From Desulfobacterales bacterium (GTDB taxonomy: Bacteria > Desulfobacterota > Desulfobacteria > Desulfobacterales > C00003106), in assembly GCA_030613165.1 (NCBI GenBank), contig JAUWMN010000076.1, forward strand, positions 1 through 7,215: 7,215 nucleotides of DNA. The letters run 5' to 3'. Under the pieces are notes generated by a model. The model saw nothing but the letters and a program-made list of their open reading frames with translations. It made no database searches and was not told the origin of the DNA. This document shows positions 4,686 to 7,215 of the stretch, piece after piece (the stretch's first letter is position 1; each line of letters begins with the position of its first letter). The translations under genes were made by a program, and so were the position numbers.

Positions 4686-6518
4686 ATGACTATATCTCCA
4701 AAGAGATTCGGATACATAACGGTTTTGTTTGGTTTTTTGATGGCGGCTTTTGTCGTGGTTCTTTACTATATGCAGCCGGCTTTTCTTGAGGGCGTTGAGG
4801 CCAATACTTATGACCTGAGATTCAAGGCTATGCGGGGGCCTGTAGAGCATAACAGTAACTTTGTCATAGTCGCCATAGACGAGAAAAGCGTCGCGGAACT
4901 GGGCAGGTTTCCTTGGTCCAGGGATTCCTACCGTGAGCTGATCGATTATGCATCCAGGGCAGGGGCAAAGGCCGTGCTTTTTGATATACTTTTTCCTGAG
5001 GAGGAGTCAGCAGAGGTTGACTCCGGATTGGCTTCATCAATCAAGGACTCCGGGATAACGAGTCTTGCCGCGGCGTTTGAGTTTTCCGAGGACGGGCGAG
5101 TGGCGTCAATAATCGACAACATCCCCGTGCTGGCCGGGTCGGCAAAAAACACCGCGCATATCAACGTCTTTCCTGATGAAGACGGGGTAATAAGGTGGAC
5201 CAGACTGGTCATTCCTTACGAGGGGAAACTTTATCCCTCTCTGGCCCTCACCGCGGCTATGGAAGCGATGGGGACGGATGAGTTTGAAATGAGGGATTAC
5301 GGGATTTTGCTCGGCTCAAAGAGAATTCCTACTGATATAGATACGGGAATGCTGATTAATTATAGGGGGCCGCCGAATACTTATGAGAGGTTTTCGTTTT
5401 CAGACGTGATAAGGGGCCGGGTCGCGCCCGCACAGTTAAGAGACAAGGTGATTTTCGTGGGAGCCACTGCCATTGGCATTTACGACATGAGGGTGACGCC
5501 ATTTTCCAACAACAGTACGGGGGTTGAGGTCAACGTAAATGTAGCTGACAACATTTTTAGAGGGGACTTTATACAGCGGGGCGGCATCGAAGCGCTTGTT
5601 GACCTCCTTTCCATAGCCATTCTGGGCTTTTTGGTTTTTTTAATAACCCTTTGGCTTCGGGTATCCATCTCTTTTCCCCTGGTTCTGATCTTTGCGGCAG
5701 GTTATGTCGGTTTTTCATATCTGATGTTCCTTGCCGGAAGGTGGGTCAGCATGGTGTATCCCATTTTCAGCGTGATGCTGTCGTATTCTGTTGCCGCGTA
5801 TCTGAGGTTTTTCTACCTTGACAAAAAGGCACGAACAATACGCTCCATGTTTTCAAGTTACGTATCGAAAAAGATTGTGGACGAACTGGTAAAAAACCCC
5901 GAGCAGGCAAAAATAGGTGGGGACAACCGCGTCATTACCATCATGTTTGCTGACATAAAGAACTACACCACCTACAGTGAAAAGCGCCGACCGCACGAGG
6001 TGGTGAAGATCCTGAATGAATACTTGGCCGAGATGGTCGACGTGGTCATTAAGTACGAGGGCACTCTGGACAAGTTCATGGGCGATGGGATATTGGCGTA
6101 CTGGAATGCCCCTGTTGAGCAGGAGGATCATGCCGAACGCTCGGTTAAATGCACTCTGGAGATGATCAAGAGGATGGAGGGTTTGCGAAAACAATGGGTT
6201 TCAGAAGGCACCGAACCCCTCTCTTTTGGCATCGGCATCAATACCGGCGAGGTGATCGTGGGTAACATCGGCGCCGTGGGGAAAAAGATGGAATACACCG
6301 CCATAGGCGATAATGTGAACCTCACGTATAGGATTCAGAGCGAGGGCAGGAATGTGAACTGTCCGGTAATGACCGCGTCCGTGTATGAGAGAGTAAAGGA
6401 CATCGTGGTGGCAGAGCCCATGGGACCGGTGATGGTAAAGGGGAAACATATCCCCATTGCTATCTATGCTCTGAGGGGTATGCGTAACGGCGAAGGGGAG
6501 GGGAAACAAGATGCGTAA
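4686..6518 (+). CDS. CHASE2-domain membrane adenylate cyclase (class III)
   Basis: The 610-residue inner-membrane sensor makes cAMP from ATP. One N-terminal membrane helix (about 9-30) leads into a periplasmic CHASE2 sensor domain (about 35-298; landmarks YDLRFKAMRG, IVAIDEKSV, RFPWSRD, INYRGPP and VIFVGAT). Three further helices follow (about 303-324, 326-349 and 353-376), then a class III cyclase domain (about 412-600). Catalytic residues are complete: metal-binding Asp423 (FADIKNYT) and Asp467 (KFMGDG), substrate-selecting Lys463 and Asp542 (AIGDNVN), and transition-state Asn545 and Arg549. Lys plus Asp predicts ATP rather than GTP. The architecture is the usual one for CHASE2 cyclases, and length is normal. 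The ATG at 4686 has only a weak upstream AAAGAG. An 11-bp direct repeat (CAAAGAGATTC, 4669-4679 and 4699-4709) flanks the start. Its stop overlaps the following NHL gene, so the two are probably co-translated. The ligand sensed by CHASE2 is not known for this family. Confidence 0.95.
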   Translation: MTISPKRFGYITVLFGFLMAAFVVVLYYMQPAFLEGVEANTYDLRFKAMRGPVEHNSNFVIVAIDEKSVAELGRFPWSRDSYRELIDYASRAGAKAVLFDILFPEEESAEVDSGLASSIKDSGITSLAAAFEFSEDGRVASIIDNIPVLAGSAKNTAHINVFPDEDGVIRWTRLVIPYEGKLYPSLALTAAMEAMGTDEFEMRDYGILLGSKRIPTDIDTGMLINYRGPPNTYERFSFSDVIRGRVAPAQLRDKVIFVGATAIGIYDMRVTPFSNNSTGVEVNVNVADNIFRGDFIQRGGIEALVDLLSIAILGFLVFLITLWLRVSISFPLVLIFAAGYVGFSYLMFLAGRWVSMVYPIFSVMLSYSVAAYLRFFYLDKKARTIRSMFSSYVSKKIVDELVKNPEQAKIGGDNRVITIMFADIKNYTTYSEKRRPHEVVKILNEYLAEMVDVVIKYEGTLDKFMGDGILAYWNAPVEQEDHAERSVKCTLEMIKRMEGLRKQWVSEGTEPLSFGIGINTGEVIVGNIGAVGKKMEYTAIGDNVNLTYRIQSEGRNVNCPVMTASVYERVKDIVVAEPMGPVMVKGKHIPIAIYALRGMRNGEGEGKQDA

Positions 6519-7215
6519 GTTATTACTTATATTGTTGATTATGGCCTTGCCTTTGCCTGTTTTCGCCGTTCACGATATCAAATTTATAAGCGAGATTAAT
6601 GTCGGTCGGCCTTTATTTGTCGCGGTAGACGAAGAAGGCAGAATATATACGACACAGAAGGACGGAACTATCAGAGTCTTGTCCCGAGACGGCGAGACCT
6701 TGTTTACCCTTGGGGGCGCGGTCAAAGGCAAAGAACCGATTATTAAAAAACCTGTCGGTATTGACCTGTACGAAAACAAGATCTTTGTTACCGATGACGC
6801 CCTTGGGAAGGTGGTAATCTTCTCTAAGGACGGCGAGTATCTGGACAGTTTCGGCAAGAAAGGGAGCGGCCCTAAAGAGTTCAAAAAACCCCGGGGAATT
6901 TTCGTGTACAACGGCGTGATATACGTAGCCGATAAAGGGAACGACAGGGTGCAGGTTTTCGGCCCAAATGGCGTGTACATGGGCTCTATAGGGGTTGAAG
7001 GGGAGCAGGATATGCTGCTTGAAGACCCCACGGATGTGGTCGTGGACCACAATGGGCTCATTTACGCGGTGGACAATGATAACAGAAATGTAAAGATATT
7101 CGACCATACCGGAAAATTTTTAAAAAGTATTGCCGGGATCACGGAACCGTATTCTATTGCCCTGGACAGGGACGGGATCTACATCTCGGATGCGGCCAAG
7201 CACAATATCAATAAA
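6511..7215 (+). CDS. Secreted NHL-repeat beta-propeller protein (3' end outside the window)
   Basis: The ATG at 6511 overlaps the cyclase stop by eight bases and has the strong purine-rich site GGGGAGGGG about 8 nt upstream, so translational coupling is very likely. The frame stays open through the last base (235 codons seen). Residues 1-19 are a signal peptide (MRK, hydrophobic core LLLILLIMALPLPV, cleavage after VFA), placing the protein in the periplasm or outside the cell. The rest is a series of NHL-type blades of about 40-45 residues, with recurring patterns such as KPVGIDLYENKIFVTD, KPRGIFVYNGVIYVAD and DPTDVVVDHNGLIYAVD, each followed by a V.IF..DG..L..FG strand pair. Five blades are at least partly visible, and NHL propellers usually have six. 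Such propellers bind proteins, glycans or RNA; an exported one next to a CHASE2 sensor could bind or present its signal, which is inference. Confidence 0.9.
   Translation, partial: MRKLLLILLIMALPLPVFAVHDIKFISEINVGRPLFVAVDEEGRIYTTQKDGTIRVLSRDGETLFTLGGAVKGKEPIIKKPVGIDLYENKIFVTDDALGKVVIFSKDGEYLDSFGKKGSGPKEFKKPRGIFVYNGVIYVADKGNDRVQVFGPNGVYMGSIGVEGEQDMLLEDPTDVVVDHNGLIYAVDNDNRNVKIFDHTGKFLKSIAGITEPYSIALDRDGIYISDAAKHNINK

Noticed and set aside
5853..6194. Minus-strand frame of 113 codons within the cyclase domain
   Set aside because: It is antisense to the conserved catalytic region of the cyclase and is explained by its codon usage.
6570..7107. Two minus-strand frames of about 164 codons near the right end
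   Set aside because: They are antisense to the NHL-repeat gene, which has a signal peptide, repeated blades and a strong ribosome binding site. The antisense products are low-complexity and resemble nothing I know.
1..7215. CRISPR array, tRNA or rRNA genes
   Set aside because: No regularly spaced direct repeats of CRISPR type and no tRNA or rRNA signature were seen on either strand.

Overview
The window looks like a bacterial chromosome segment of moderate GC content, standard code, with mostly ATG starts. The gene types (ParA/MinD-like ATPases, a CHASE2 adenylate cyclase, an exported NHL-repeat protein, a RhuM protein) and the intergenic hairpins suggest an anaerobic or environmental Gram-negative, perhaps Desulfobacterota or Nitrospirota. 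That placement is an impression from gene content; no marker gene is present.

All credible genes lie on the + strand, in two parts. The left part (1 to about 2360) looks accessory. It holds the 3' part of an unrecognised gene (1-447), a RhuM-family gene with its own promoter (594-1607), a striking hairpin resembling an integron attC site (about 1619-1671), a small AT-rich gene of an uncharacterised acidic-protein family (1685-2023), and 344 bp without a gene that ends in a good sigma70-type promoter.

The right part (2368 to the end) looks like a functional block. It starts with a ParA-type ATPase carrying a C-terminal AMPK-beta/CBM48 glycogen-binding domain (2368-3450). Next is a MinD/ParA-fold protein whose Walker A and Walker B motifs have decayed (3490-4431). 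A 254-bp spacer with two hairpins follows, then a membrane CHASE2 class III adenylate cyclase with all catalytic residues (4686-6518). Overlapping its stop codon is a secreted NHL beta-propeller protein that runs off the window (6511-7215+).

The most interesting item is the ParA-CBM48 fusion next to a degenerate partner ATPase. By inference, a ParA-type positioning ATPase may be tethered to, or regulated by, an alpha-glucan such as a glycogen granule. It lies beside, and possibly works with, a cAMP-producing membrane sensor. The attC-like element suggests that the RhuM gene and its neighbour are, or once were, integron cassettes.
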